DNA from: Rhodoferax sp. TH121
GTDB lineage: Bacteria; Pseudomonadota; Gammaproteobacteria; Burkholderiales; Burkholderiaceae_C
DNA length: 64,000 nucleotides
NCBI RefSeq assembly: GCF_002251855.1
Contig: NZ_NOXW01000016.1
Location: forward strand, 36,422-100,421
Direction of reading: 5' to 3'
Part shown: piece by piece, positions 45,940-55,328 of the stretch
Position numbering within the stretch: the first letter of the stretch is position 1
How the letters are laid out: each line of letters starts with the position of its first letter
Translations under genes and position numbers: made by a program
The notes under the pieces: model-generated
What the model was told of the DNA's origin: nothing
What the model saw: only the letters and a program-made list of their open reading frames with translations
Database searches by the model: none

Positions 45940-46089
45940 GGGGCAATGATGCCACCAGCGGGCGTCGTCTGGCGGCGGTGACACTTGCAACATTTCGGGG
46001 CATTTGAGCCAGGGTTGTTGCAATTGGCCAAAGATTGCTACGAGGGTGGCGGCCTACGATGGGTTTCCTTCAACTTGGAGAGCATCCTG

Positions 46090-46668
46090 ATGACCATGCA
46101 AGCCCCGTTTTTCGGCAAGCGCCCCGCCGACTCCCTTACCAACCGTTCCACAGGCCAAGGCCCGACAGGAGGGGCCTCGGGCGCCAGCGCACAGAGTGCT
46201 GCGCATGCCGCCGCCCCGGTTATGGCGCCCGACACGCCTATCGCCCCCGCAGTCAGCAAGCCCGTGCCTCCGCCATTGGGCGCGCCGCTCAAAGAGGGTG
46301 GCAGCCAACTCACGGTGGGCCCCAATATCAAGCTCAAGGGTGTTGAAATCACCGACTGTGACACCCTGGTGGTTGAGGGCATGGTGGAAGCCACGATGGA
46401 CTCCCGCGTGATGCAAATTACCGAGAACGGTGCGTTCAAGGGCTCGGCAGAAATTGACTATGCGGAGATCCACGGGGAGTTCAACGGGAATCTCACGGTG
46501 CGCGAGAAGCTGGTGATTTACGCCACCGGTCGCGTTACCGGCAAAATCCGTTACGGCAAGGTGGTGATCCAGGAAGGAGGTCAGTTGATGGGCGACATCC
46601 AGTTTGGTTCTACCCACCGGGCCGAGGCGCTGCCACCCGCAAAAATGGGCTTGCTCAACGCGGCCTGA
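46090..46668 (+). CDS. Bactofilin-family cytoskeletal protein
   Basis: A 192-aa protein with a disordered alanine/proline-rich N-terminus (about 1-70) and a right-handed beta-helix bactofilin core (DUF583): LTVGPNIKLKGVEITDCDTL, VVEGMVEATM, GSAEIDYAEIHGEFNGNLTV and ATGRVTGKIRYGKVVIQEGG. Bactofilins polymerise without nucleotide and scaffold cell-shape, stalk or motility structures. A short C-terminal tail follows the core. No M23 peptidase, the frequent partner, is adjacent. GGAG precedes the ATG. Confidence 0.9.
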   Translation: MTMQAPFFGKRPADSLTNRSTGQGPTGGASGASAQSAAHAAAPVMAPDTPIAPAVSKPVPPPLGAPLKEGGSQLTVGPNIKLKGVEITDCDTLVVEGMVEATMDSRVMQITENGAFKGSAEIDYAEIHGEFNGNLTVREKLVIYATGRVTGKIRYGKVVIQEGGQLMGDIQFGSTHRAEALPPAKMGLLNAA

Positions 46669-46924
46669 CACCGGGGTGTTTCGGGTGGGTGCATGGCAAT
46701 CATCGCAAGGCGTTATTGTGTGTTTGCCAGTCTTTCCTGCCTGCTGAGAGCTTGGAGAGGCATCGCGCCTTCGCCATACCATCAGCAAAGCTAATGTCCC
46801 CGCTGAACTGGGCGCTAAGCAGGGCAAAGCTGCCCAGGCACCGTGTTTTCCCCGAGAGCAAAGCCTATTTCGGCCGAGGGGGCGTCAGTAGAATGGCGCT
46901 CTTTTTCCTCTCGGGAGTTGCCCT

Positions 46925-47785
46925 GTGTCTGACACCCTCGCCGTACTCCCGCAGTACCTGCTCCCCAAAAAAGCCCTGACTGCCTTTGCCGGTGTGGTTG
47001 CCGGCGCCCGCGGCGGCAAAGCCACTACCGCGCTGATTCGTTGGTTCATCGGGCGCTACAAGGTCAATATGGCCGAAGCCGCCAATCCAGACCCTGCGGC
47101 CTACCCCACCTTCAACGAGTTTTTCACCCGCGCCTTGAAAGACGGTGCGCGTCCACTCGCTGCCGCGCCCTTTGTCTGCCCGGTTGACGGGGCGATCAGC
47201 CAATTTGGCGCTATCCACCAAGACCAGATTTTCCAGGCCAAAGGCCACCACTACAGCACCACGGCGCTGGTGGGGGGCGATACCAAACTGGCCGCGCAGT
47301 TTGACAACGGCAGCTTCGCCACCATTTACCTGAGCCCGCGCGACTACCACCGCATTCACATGCCTTGCGACGGCGTGTTGCGCCGCATGATTTATGTGCC
47401 GGGTGACCTGTTCTCGGTGAACCCCACCACTGCGCGTGGCGTGCCTGGCCTGTTTGCACGCAACGAACGTGTGGTCTGCGTATTCGACTCTGCACATGGC
47501 CCCTTTGTGCTCACCTTGGTGGGGGCCACCGTGGTGGGCAGCATGGCCACGGTGTGGCATGGCGTCGTGAATCCGCCGCGCTTGCCCCAGATTACCGAGT
47601 GGCACTACGACGCCAATGCAGTGGTTTTGAAGCAAGGGGACGAGATGGGACGCTTCTTGCTTGGGTCTACCGTTGTGATGCTGTTTGGGCGCGACCGACT
47701 CGCGTTCGACGGTGCTTGGACTGCCGGCAAGCCGGTGTGCCTGGGCGAAAAAATGGGCGATGCCCAGGAAAAACCGGTATCCTGA
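46925..47785 (+). CDS. psd: Phosphatidylserine decarboxylase proenzyme
   Basis: A 286-aa membrane-associated enzyme making phosphatidylethanolamine. The self-cleavage site is LGST, in which S248 becomes the pyruvoyl group of the alpha chain; [16 protein letters not shown] contains the catalytic histidine region, and [10 protein letters not shown] the conserved Asp. The start is GTG with GGGAG seven bases upstream. The 256-base gap before it holds no gene; a TAGAAT lies about 30 bases upstream but no good -35 is seen. Confidence 0.93.
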   Translation: MSDTLAVLPQYLLPKKALTAFAGVVAGARGGKATTALIRWFIGRYKVNMAEAANPDPAAYPTFNEFFTRALKDGARPLAAAPFVCPVDGAISQFGAIHQDQIFQAKGHHYSTTALVGGDTKLAAQFDNGSFATIYLSPRDYHRIHMPCDGVLRRMIYVPGDLFSVNPTTARGVPGLFARNERVVCVFDSAHGPFVLTLVGATVVGSMATVWHGVVNPPRLPQITEWHYDANAVVLKQGDEMGRFLLGSTVVMLFGRDRLAFDGAWTAGKPVCLGEKMGDAQEKPVS

Positions 47786-47822
47786 GTCGCAGGGAGACTG
47801 CACAACTGTTGGAGTGTTTGGT

Positions 47823-49520
47823 ATGCAAGCTTCGTCCTCTGAGACTGCGTTGACCCTGGCCACGGGCCTGCCGCCTGTCCCCGAGCCGCAGGGTGATACC
47901 CCCAGTGCGGACGATATGGGCAGCGGCTACCGCCGAGCCACCTTGCCACGTGTTGCTGCGCTGGAGTCCTTGTCGGTTCGGGCCAGTTTGTGGCTGGCGT
48001 TTGCCTGTGTGCTGGCCGGGGCTGTCGCCATCGGTGTCTTCTCGTTGTTCCAGATGGGGCGGCTCAACGCCTCGACCAAAGCCATTTACGAACAGGAGTT
48101 TGTGGCCGGCCAAGCAGCGGAGCAGGCGCGGGGCTTGATCCTGCGTGCCAGCCGGGCCCAAACCCAGCTGCTGACTGCCACTACTGCGGCCGAGCGTGAC
48201 ACCCTGGGTTCCGACATCGAAGCCAGCCTGACGCAGATTGCCAAGCGCCTCGAAACCATCAAGGGCTTGGCCACCACAGAAGAAAGCACCACCACCAGCC
48301 AGCAACTGATCGACGCAATGGCCAGCTGGACCAAGCGTCAGCGGGCCTACATTGCCCTGGTCAAGGAGCAGCCGCTGGACCTGATGCAGATGAGCACCGA
48401 TGTGCCCACCGAGGACGCGCGTTTGCTCAATGACACCCGCAAACTGGAAAAAATTGTGGACGCCTTGGTAGAGCAGCGCTCCAAGTCTGCCGAAGCCACC
48501 ATCGTGGACGCGGGCGCAATTTACCAGTCTTCGCAGACCTGGGTGGTCGGCATCATGGCGCTGCTGTTGGTGCTGTCCTTGGTGATCAGTGGCTGGGTGA
48601 CCCGCCGCTTGTTGCGCCAGCTGGGGGGTGAACCTGCCTACGCCAAGTCGATTGCCAGCCGCATCGCCCAGGGTGACCTGTCCATGCAAATCCGCCTGGA
48701 GCCCAAGGACACGGAGAGTTTGCTGTACTCGCTGCGCGACATGCAGGGCAAGTTGGCCGACACCATCCGAGAGATCGCCAGCAGCTCCAAGCAAGTGGCC
48801 AACGCCTCGCGCGAGATCTCCATGGGCAACCTGGATTTGTCGCAGCGCACCGAGCAACAGTCCGCCTCGCTGGAGAAAACTACCACCAATGTGGAACAAA
48901 TGGCCGCCATTGCCAAGCGTTATGCCGACAGCGCCACCCAGGCGGCCCAGCTTTCGGGCTTGGCCACACGTTCGGCCCAGCAAGGCGGCGAGGTCGTGGC
49001 CAGCGTGGTGGCCACGATGGACAAAATCAGCAAGAGCACCGAGGCCATCCACGCCAATATTGGCGTGATCGAGGGCATTGCCTTCCAGACCAACATCCTG
49101 GCCCTGAACGCCGCGGTGGAAGCCGCCCACGCAGGCGAACAGGGCCGCGGTTTTGCCGTGGTCGCGGCCGAGGTGCGCTCGCTGGCCGAGCGCAGTGCGA
49201 AGGCTGCGCGTGAGATCAATGCGCTGATCGAAGCCTCTACTGCCCAGGTGAAGGATGGCGCGCAGTTGGCGCACCAAGCCGGTCAGACCATTGCCGAAAT
49301 GTCGCAGAGCGTGCAGCAGGTCAGCACGGTCATGGAGGAAATCTCCGGCGCGTCGCTGCAGCAAAGTGCGGGCATCGAAGAGATCAACCGCGCCGTCGCC
49401 CAGCTGGACGACAGCACCCAGCAGAACGCGGCACTGGTGGAGGAGGCCGCCGCCGCCGCCCAGTCCCTGGACGAACAAGCCCAGTCACTGGATCAGCTGG
49501 TGGGACGTTTCGACCTGTAG
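47823..49520 (+). CDS. Tar-like methyl-accepting chemotaxis protein
   Basis: A 565-aa receptor. A cytoplasmic N-terminal tail of about 50 residues, TM1 ([20 protein letters not shown]), a helical-bundle periplasmic domain of about 155 residues, TM2 ([20 protein letters not shown]), HAMP ([20 protein letters not shown]) and a signalling hairpin with [20 protein letters not shown]. The tip has [20 protein letters not shown], differing from the A-A-R type of the other receptors here. It starts 37 bases after psd. Confidence 0.92.
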   Translation: MQASSSETALTLATGLPPVPEPQGDTPSADDMGSGYRRATLPRVAALESLSVRASLWLAFACVLAGAVAIGVFSLFQMGRLNASTKAIYEQEFVAGQAAEQARGLILRASRAQTQLLTATTAAERDTLGSDIEASLTQIAKRLETIKGLATTEESTTTSQQLIDAMASWTKRQRAYIALVKEQPLDLMQMSTDVPTEDARLLNDTRKLEKIVDALVEQRSKSAEATIVDAGAIYQSSQTWVVGIMALLLVLSLVISGWVTRRLLRQLGGEPAYAKSIASRIAQGDLSMQIRLEPKDTESLLYSLRDMQGKLADTIREIASSSKQVANASREISMGNLDLSQRTEQQSASLEKTTTNVEQMAAIAKRYADSATQAAQLSGLATRSAQQGGEVVASVVATMDKISKSTEAIHANIGVIEGIAFQTNILALNAAVEAAHAGEQGRGFAVVAAEVRSLAERSAKAAREINALIEASTAQVKDGAQLAHQAGQTIAEMSQSVQQVSTVMEEISGASLQQSAGIEEINRAVAQLDDSTQQNAALVEEAAAAAQSLDEQAQSLDQLVGRFDL

Positions 49521-49550
49521 TCGAATTCCGGCCCGCACGCCACGCCGCCG

Positions 49551-50399
49551 CTATTTGAAGATGACGGTCTTGTGGCCGTTGAGCAGCACGCGGTGTTCGC
49601 TGTGCCACTTGACGGCGCGGGCCAGAACCTGGCTCTCTGTGTCACGGCCCATAGCGGTCAGGTCTTCCACTGTTTTGCTGTGGTCCACGCGGGCCACATC
49701 CTGTTCGATGATGGGGCCTTCGTCCAAGTCGGCCGTCACGTAGTGGGCGGTGGCACCGATGAGCTTCACGCCGCGGTCATGTGCCTGGTAGTAAGGTTTG
49801 GCACCCTTGAAGCTGGGCAAGAAGCTGTGGTGGATATTGATGGCGCGGCCTGACAATTTGCGGCACAGGTCGTCGCTCAAGATCTGCATGTAGCGCGCAA
49901 GCACCACCAACTCGGCGCCTTCGGATTCGATCACTTCAAACGCGCGCGCCTCGGCCTGTGCCTTGGTGGCCGCTGTGACCGGGATGTGGTGGAAGGGCAC
50001 GTTGTAGCTGGCCGCTAGCTGGTAGAACTCGCGGTGATTGCTGACGATGGCACGGATGTCCAGTGGCAGCAGCCCGCTTTTCCAGCGGAACAGCAGGTCG
50101 TTGAGGCAATGGCCTTCTTTGCTGACCATGAGCACTGTGCGCATGGGCTGGGCCGTGGCGTGCAGGCTCCACTGCAATTGCAGCGGCTCGGCAAAGCTGG
50201 CTAGCTGGTTGCGCAGGTCGGCGTGGCTGAGCTGGCTGCAGCTGAACTGCACGCGCATGAAAAACAGGCCGGTGTCGTGGTCGTTGTACTGGGCGGCTTC
50301 TTCGATATTGCCACCGCGCTCCAGCAAAAAGCCCGAGACGGCATGCACCAGACCCAGGCGGTCGGGGCAGGAAAAGGTAAGGATGTAGGTCTGGCTCAT
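49551..50399 (-). CDS. purU: Formyltetrahydrofolate deformylase
   Basis: Hydrolyses 10-formyltetrahydrofolate to formate and tetrahydrofolate. The 282-aa protein has an N-terminal ACT regulatory domain (YILTFSCPDRLGLVHAVSGF) and a C-terminal formyltransferase-fold domain with the Asn-His-Asp catalytic set in INIHHSFLPSFKGA and VTADLDEGPIIEQ. The ATG giving MSQTYIL is chosen over an ATG 57 bases upstream, since the ACT domain begins there. Its role in one-carbon balance fits the nearby formaldehyde genes, though these are separate transcripts. Confidence 0.93.
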   Translation of the reverse strand: MSQTYILTFSCPDRLGLVHAVSGFLLERGGNIEEAAQYNDHDTGLFFMRVQFSCSQLSHADLRNQLASFAEPLQLQWSLHATAQPMRTVLMVSKEGHCLNDLLFRWKSGLLPLDIRAIVSNHREFYQLAASYNVPFHHIPVTAATKAQAEARAFEVIESEGAELVVLARYMQILSDDLCRKLSGRAINIHHSFLPSFKGAKPYYQAHDRGVKLIGATAHYVTADLDEGPIIEQDVARVDHSKTVEDLTAMGRDTESQVLARAVKWHSEHRVLLNGHKTVIFK

Positions 50400-50457
50400 G
50401 GGGCGAGATTGTCGCAGTTCCTCGGCAGGCGCCGGTGTATAGGGATTGGAAAGCACA

Positions 50458-50477
50458 AGGGGCTCCGAAGAGCCCCT
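50458..50477 (-). terminator. Hairpin terminator after the DUF3567 gene
   Basis: AGGGGCTC and GAGCCCCT pair perfectly; on the minus strand the loop is TTCG, a very stable tetraloop. Only a weak T-rich stretch follows on that strand, so termination may be partial. Confidence 0.65.
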
Positions 50478-50500
50478 CTGGTGCGGGTGGTGGAGCAGGT

Positions 50501-50803
50501 CTAGTGAACGACCACCGGGTTTTGTGCCAGCACGGCGTACTGATCCAGCGTGTCCTCCACTTCTTCTTGGGTGGGGGTGTTCACCTGCCAGGCCTGAATA
50601 TGCTGTTGGAACAGCTCGGCCCAGGAGCCATCGAGGTAGACCTCTTTGCCCGAGCGTTTGTCCACAATCTCGAAGCCGTGCCGCGCCAGCATGGGAACGC
50701 CCTGGGGGTGGCGTTCGGTTTTTTCGGTGTGTACGCCGTCTGGCTCGCCGTTGGCCAGCATGTGGGTGACGGAGAAAGATTCAGAGTCGTACAAAGTGTG
50801 CAT
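50501..50803 (-). CDS. DUF3567 family protein
   Basis: A 100-aa protein of a family found mainly in betaproteobacteria. Conserved segments are MHTLYDSESFSVTHM, HGFEIVDKRSGKEVYLDG, WAELFQQHIQAW and TPTQEEVEDTLDQYAVLAQ. No function has been assigned to the family. The start at MHTLYD is chosen because family members begin there; the frame extends 54 bases further. The protein is acidic with no signal peptide, so probably cytoplasmic. Confidence 0.85.
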   Translation of the reverse strand: MHTLYDSESFSVTHMLANGEPDGVHTEKTERHPQGVPMLARHGFEIVDKRSGKEVYLDGSWAELFQQHIQAWQVNTPTQEEVEDTLDQYAVLAQNPVVVH

Positions 50804-50869
50804 TGTGTTCACCAACAAGAGATAGACCGTATTTGGACACCATCTTCGCGGTTTCAAGAGTAACAGGGT

Positions 50870-52066
50870 TTAAGGCGCCTGCGTGCTTCGCCACAATTTA
50901 TCCGCCACATCCCCGTTGGCTTCGGTCAGGCGTATGCGTACTGGAAGGTAGCCCATGCTGGGCGCCAGCCAGATTTCTGCACGGTTGCCATAAGGCCCTA
51001 CCGCGCCGCGCGACAGCTTGATAGCACTCACTTCGCCGCCAGGCAGCGTCAGCTTTTCGGTATTGCCCACCACCATGGTCCAGGATTCGACCGAACGGGG
51101 CCCGATGGCTTCAAACGGAATCTGGGTGCCAGCCGGGTAGCGCTGCGGTTCACCACCCATCATGGCGCTGAGTTGCAGCACGGCGCTGAGCTGGTCTTGC
51201 ATGCCCGGGGTGAGCGGTACATCTGGCGTATTGGCGCTGAAGGTGACTTTATTGGCGCTGCGGTCAAAGTGGGCCGCCACCTCGCTGCGCACTTTGTCGC
51301 CAAAGCGTATCGGCTCCAGGCCCTGCGGACCCAGGGTGCCCTTGCTGGTTTGCATGCGCGAACCCAGCAAAAAGTGACTGAACTCCAGTCGGCTGTTATA
51401 GGTCTTGCCATCGTGTTGCCACAGCAGTTCCCCGTTGAGGCTGATTGAGATGCCTTTGACCTCGGCCCGTACCTCGTACTTCAGGCGCGCGGGCTCGGGG
51501 TAGGTCAGGCGCAGTGGGGCATTGCTGGCCAGGGCGGTGCCGGCTGCCAGCATGGACGTAGCCACGGCGCCCTGCTTGCCCCCGTCCGGGCCGGATGGCG
51601 GCTGTGACGGCTCCATGTTTGCTATGTTTTTAGGAGCTGCTTGCGCAGTATCCACGGGGCTTGAAGCTAAATTTGATGCCAAATCTTGGGGGGCGTCCTC
51701 AGAGTCCGTGTCCTCCTCCCTCGCATTGGCGGGGGGCTCGGGCAGTGGCGTGAACCGGGGTACCTGGCGCAGCGTCGGCTCGGGTGCGAGCGGCAGCGCG
51801 GGTGCCACGGGGGGGGTAAGCACTGCGGCGGTCGGCACGGAGGGGGCGATCGTGCGGGTCTGCAGGATCGGCGTGCCGGGGCCATCGGCATTCTCGCCGC
51901 GGCTGGCGCTGGAGTATGTCCAATCCAGGGGCCACAAGAGGCCTTGGCCCAGCAATAGCCAATGCGCCAGTAGAACGCCCACCACCGCTGCTGCCAGTGT
52001 GCGCCCATGCCTTGCCACGGCGGGGGAGAGCGCAGAGGTGGGGGCAGCAGGCAGGGTCAGAAGCAT
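50870..52066 (-). CDS. DUF3108 domain protein with N-terminal membrane anchor
   Basis: A 398-aa envelope protein: a membrane segment near the N-terminus (TLAAAVVGVLLAHWLLLG), a proline/alanine-rich linker (about 60-175) and a C-terminal DUF3108 beta-rich domain (about 180-398; LKYEVRAEVKGISISLNGEL, EIWLAPSMGYLPVRIRL). The domain is found in periplasmic proteins of unknown function. The linker includes a repeat copy encoding residues about 130-149. The last ATG of the open frame is used because it sits just before the membrane anchor. Confidence 0.8.
   Translation of the reverse strand: MLLTLPAAPTSALSPAVARHGRTLAAAVVGVLLAHWLLLGQGLLWPLDWTYSSASRGENADGPGTPILQTRTIAPSVPTAAVLTPPVAPALPLAPEPTLRQVPRFTPLPEPPANAREEDTDSEDAPQDLASNLASSPVDTAQAAPKNIANMEPSQPPSGPDGGKQGAVATSMLAAGTALASNAPLRLTYPEPARLKYEVRAEVKGISISLNGELLWQHDGKTYNSRLEFSHFLLGSRMQTSKGTLGPQGLEPIRFGDKVRSEVAAHFDRSANKVTFSANTPDVPLTPGMQDQLSAVLQLSAMMGGEPQRYPAGTQIPFEAIGPRSVESWTMVVGNTEKLTLPGGEVSAIKLSRGAVGPYGNRAEIWLAPSMGYLPVRIRLTEANGDVADKLWRSTQAP
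51621..51677 (+). repeat. Dispersed repeat, copy 7 (linker of the DUF3108 protein)
   Basis: Plus strand: GCTATGTTTTTAGGAGCTGC, TTGCGCAGTATCCACGGGGC, then AAATTTGAT; almost complete. It runs opposite to the gene and encodes SNLASSPVDTAQAAPKNIAN, matching the frame and pattern (TAP..IAN) of copy 5 in putA. Confidence 0.85.
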
Positions 52067-52145
52067 GGGCTGGACAATCGCGTGAGGGCTGGGTTTCAGT
52101 TTAATGCACGGGCGCTTGGCTCCCATTCCCGGCGAAAATGCCCGC

Positions 52146-53285
52146 ATGAAACTCGCTACCTACCAAGACGGCTCCCGCGACGGGCAGCTGGTGGTCGTCT
52201 CGCGCGACCTGAGCCAGGCGCACTACGCGACCCACATCGCCAACCGCCTGCAGCAGGTGCTGGATGACTGGAATTACCTCGCGCCCCAGCTCGAAGACCT
52301 GTATGTTCTGCTGAACCAGGGGCGTGCGCGCCATGCTTTCCCGTTTGACCCGGCCCAGTGTTTGGCCCCCTTACCGCGTGCCTACCAGTGGGCCGATGGT
52401 TCGGCCTACCTCAACCATGTGGAGCTGGTGCGCCGGGCGCGCGGTGCCGAGGTCCCCGAGAGTTTTGCCACTGACCCACTGATGTACCAAGGCGGTAGCG
52501 ACGACCTGGCCGGCCCGCAGGCCGACATCGTGTGTGCCAACTTGGCCTGGGGCGTGGACTTTGAGGCCGAGCTGGCCGTCATCACCGGCGACGTGCCGCA
52601 GGGCTGCCCCAGCGACCGCGCGCTCGACGCAGTCCGCCTGCTGGTGCTGGCCAACGACGTGACGCTGCGCAACCTGGTGCCCGATGAACTGGCCAAGGGC
52701 TTTGGCTTTGTGCAGAGCAAGCCCGCCACTGCGTTTGGCCCGGTGGCGGTGACGCCCGATGAGCTGGGCGAGGCCTGGGCGCGCGGCCGCGTGCACCTGC
52801 CCGTGCAGTGCACCTGGAACGGCCGCAAGGTCGGCCTGTGCGAGGCCGGCAACGACATGACATTCCACTTTGGCCAGCTGATCGCGCACTTGGCCAAGAC
52901 GCGCCGGGTGCGCGCGGGCTCCATCATTGGCTCGGGCACCATCAGCAACAAGGGCGTGGCGCGCAAGACTCGCACGGACTGGCCCAATGGCTACAGCTGC
53001 ATTGCCGAGAAGCGAGCCATGGAAACCCTGAATGACGGCCAGCCCAGCACCGAGTACATGCAGTACGGCGACACCATCCGCATCGAGGTGAAAGGGCGTG
53101 ATGGCCAGAGCGTGTTTGGCGCCATCCTGCAGGAAGTGGTGCCACCCGAAAGCCGCGGCCGAACAGCCCCCGGCGCCACTGCGGCATCCGTTTCTGGCGA
53201 TACTGCCGCACTGGGTTTTGCTGGCCCCATTTCTGCGCCCTCTGCCGAGAGGGCCCCCGATTCTTCTACCGAGACCTCCGAATGA
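52146..53285 (+). CDS. Fumarylacetoacetate hydrolase-family protein
   Basis: A 379-aa FAH-superfamily hydrolase. An N-terminal domain (MKLATYQDGSRDGQLVVVSR) precedes the catalytic fold with the metal ligands in VDFEAELAVITGD and the downstream AGSIIGSGTISNKG. It probably cleaves a beta-diketone-like or acylpyruvate substrate; the exact one is unknown. The last 45 residues are an alanine/serine-rich tail unlike the family. Its stop overlaps the frmA start by four bases, an unusual coupling to formaldehyde oxidation. Confidence 0.87.
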   Translation: MKLATYQDGSRDGQLVVVSRDLSQAHYATHIANRLQQVLDDWNYLAPQLEDLYVLLNQGRARHAFPFDPAQCLAPLPRAYQWADGSAYLNHVELVRRARGAEVPESFATDPLMYQGGSDDLAGPQADIVCANLAWGVDFEAELAVITGDVPQGCPSDRALDAVRLLVLANDVTLRNLVPDELAKGFGFVQSKPATAFGPVAVTPDELGEAWARGRVHLPVQCTWNGRKVGLCEAGNDMTFHFGQLIAHLAKTRRVRAGSIIGSGTISNKGVARKTRTDWPNGYSCIAEKRAMETLNDGQPSTEYMQYGDTIRIEVKGRDGQSVFGAILQEVVPPESRGRTAPGATAASVSGDTAALGFAGPISAPSAERAPDSSTETSE

Positions 53286-54400
53286 AAACACGCGCCGCCG
53301 TCGCCTGGAAAGCAGGCCAGCCCCTGACCATTGAAACCGTGGACCTGCAGGGCCCCAAGTTCGGCGAAGTGCTCGTCGAAATCAAGGCCACCGGTATCTG
53401 CCACACCGACTACTACACCTTGAGCGGCGCCGACCCCGAAGGCATCTTCCCGGCCATCCTGGGCCACGAAGGCGCAGGCATTGTGGTGGACGTGGGTCCC
53501 GGCGTGACCAGCCTCAAGAAAGGCGATCATGTCATCCCGCTCTATACGCCCGAGTGCCGCACCTGCAAGTTCTGCCTGTCGCGCAAGACCAATCTGTGCC
53601 AGCTGATCCGCGGCACGCAGGGCAAGGGCCTGATGCCCGATGCCACCAGCCGCTTCAGCCTGAATGGCGATCCCATGTTTCACTACATGGGCACGTCCAC
53701 CTTCAGCAACTACACCGTGGCGCCCGAAATCTCGCTGGCCAAGATCCGCGAGGACGCGCCCTTCGATAAGGTTTGCTACATCGGCTGCGGCGTCACCACC
53801 GGCATCGGCGCAGTGATCTTCACGGCCAAGGTGGAAGCCGGCGCCAACGCTGTGGTGTTTGGCCTGGGTGGCATTGGCCTGAACGTGATCCAGGGCTTGA
53901 AGATGGTGGGTGCCGACAAGATCATCGGCGTGGACCTGAACCCGGCCCGTGAACAGATGGCGCGTGACTTCGGCATGACCCAATTCCTGAACCCCAAGGA
54001 CATCGAGGCTGCGGGTGGCAACATCGTCGACGCGATTGTTCAGCTGACCGACGGCGGCGCCGACTACAGCTTCGAGTGCATCGGCAACACCAAGGTCATG
54101 CGCCAAGCCCTGGAGTGCACGCACAAGGGTTGGGGCCGCAGCATCATCATCGGCGTGGCCGAGGCTGGAGCCGAAATCTCCACCCGCCCGTTCCAGTTGG
54201 TCACCGGTCGCAAGTGGGAGGGTTCGGCCTTCGGCGGCGCACGTGGCCGCACCGATGTGCCCAAGATCGTGGACTGGTACATGGAAGGCAAGATCAACAT
54301 CGACAGCCTGATCACCCACACCATGCCCCTGGAAGACATCAACAAGGGCTTTGACCTGATGAAGCGCGGCGAATCCATTCGTGGCGTGGTCATTTATTGA
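53282..54400 (+). CDS. frmA: S-(hydroxymethyl)glutathione dehydrogenase / class III alcohol dehydrogenase
   Basis: A 372-aa zinc- and NAD-dependent enzyme oxidising the glutathione adduct of formaldehyde to S-formylglutathione. The catalytic zinc site starts with GICHTDYYT and LGHEGAG; the structural zinc site ECRTCKFCLSRKTNLC has the C-x2-C-x2-C-x7-C spacing. The Rossmann motif is FGLGGIGLNVIQG. The next gene, fghA, completes the pathway to formate. Confidence 0.95.
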   Translation: MKTRAAVAWKAGQPLTIETVDLQGPKFGEVLVEIKATGICHTDYYTLSGADPEGIFPAILGHEGAGIVVDVGPGVTSLKKGDHVIPLYTPECRTCKFCLSRKTNLCQLIRGTQGKGLMPDATSRFSLNGDPMFHYMGTSTFSNYTVAPEISLAKIREDAPFDKVCYIGCGVTTGIGAVIFTAKVEAGANAVVFGLGGIGLNVIQGLKMVGADKIIGVDLNPAREQMARDFGMTQFLNPKDIEAAGGNIVDAIVQLTDGGADYSFECIGNTKVMRQALECTHKGWGRSIIIGVAEAGAEISTRPFQLVTGRKWEGSAFGGARGRTDVPKIVDWYMEGKINIDSLITHTMPLEDINKGFDLMKRGESIRGVVIY

Positions 54401-54456
54401 TGAAATTAGCCTTCGGCCCTCGTAAATAGTGCGCAAGCAGCTTCTCTTTTGATAGC
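54400..54456 (-). repeat. Dispersed repeat, copy 8 (fills the frmA-fghA gap)
   Basis: Minus strand: GCTATCAAAAGAGAAGCTGC, TTGCGCACTATTTACGAGGG, ending near CTAATTTCAT. It spans from the frmA stop codon to five bases before the fghA ATG, so the fghA leader within the operon is made of repeat sequence. No Shine-Dalgarno is visible in it. Confidence 0.85.
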
Positions 54457-54461
54457 AACCA

Positions 54462-55328
54462 ATGTCAGCTCCTGCCCTTGAACTTGTCAGCGAACACGCC
54501 TGCTTTGGCGGCGTGCAGCGCTACTACCAGCATGCGTCCAGCCTCATTGGCCTGCCCATGCGCTTCTCGGTGTTTTTGCCGCCGCAGGCGCAGCAGGGCG
54601 CGGTGCCGGCGGTCATGTACTTGGCGGGCCTGACCTGCACCGAAGAGACTTTCATGGTCAAAGGCGGCGCGCAGCGCATGGCTGCCGAGCTGGGGCTGGC
54701 GCTGATTGCGCCCGATACCAGCCCGCGTGGCGCTGGCGTCCCCGGGGAGGCAGAGTCCTGGGACTTCGGGGTGGGCGCGGGTTTCTATCTGGACGCCACC
54801 CAAGCGCCTTGGGCTGCGCACTACCGGATGGAAAGCTATCTGCTCGATGAGCTGCTACCGCTGGTAGGGGCAAGTTTGCCGGTGGACCTGAGTCGCCTGG
54901 GCCTGTTCGGCCACTCCATGGGTGGGCACGGTGCGCTGACACTGGCTCTGCGCCACCCGCAGCGCTTCCAGAGTCTGTCCGCATTTGCGCCCATCTGCGC
55001 ACCCACGCAGTGCCCTTGGGGGCACAAGGCGTTTGCCGGCTATCTGGGGGAAGACCGTGCGGCCTGGGCTGCACACGATGCCTCGACCCTCATGGCGCAA
55101 CGCAGCACGCCCCTGTTTGCGCAGGGCATTCTGGTCGACCAGGGGCTGGCCGACAAGTTTCTGGAGTTGCAGCTGCACCCGCATCTGCTGGAAGCCGCGT
55201 GCGCCAAGGCGGGCCAGCCGCTCACACTGCGCCGCCACACGGGCTACGACCACGGCTACTACTTCATCAGCACCTTCATGGAAGACCACCTGCGCCACCA
55301 TGCGCAGGGGCTGGGCTTGCTGCCTTAA
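54462..55328 (+). CDS. fghA: S-formylglutathione hydrolase
   Basis: A 288-aa serine esterase (esterase D family) releasing formate and glutathione. The nucleophile is in LFGHSMGGHGAL, the catalytic histidine in GYDHGYYFIS, and LAGLTCTEETFMVKGGAQ forms the oxyanion region. It stands directly after frmA; together they detoxify formaldehyde. The upstream 60 bases consist of the dispersed repeat. Its stop overlaps that of the convergent marC-like gene. Confidence 0.94.
   Translation: MSAPALELVSEHACFGGVQRYYQHASSLIGLPMRFSVFLPPQAQQGAVPAVMYLAGLTCTEETFMVKGGAQRMAAELGLALIAPDTSPRGAGVPGEAESWDFGVGAGFYLDATQAPWAAHYRMESYLLDELLPLVGASLPVDLSRLGLFGHSMGGHGALTLALRHPQRFQSLSAFAPICAPTQCPWGHKAFAGYLGEDRAAWAAHDASTLMAQRSTPLFAQGILVDQGLADKFLELQLHPHLLEAACAKAGQPLTLRRHTGYDHGYYFISTFMEDHLRHHAQGLGLLP

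Noticed and set aside
47667..49478. A 603-codon frame antisense to the fourth chemoreceptor
   Set aside because: Composition typical of an antisense shadow (LG-, QR- and HG-rich), no family resemblance, and it cuts into the psd gene.
52991..54436. A 481-codon frame antisense to frmA
   Set aside because: The sense strand encodes a complete class III alcohol dehydrogenase; the antisense product has no motif and results from GC-skewed codon use.
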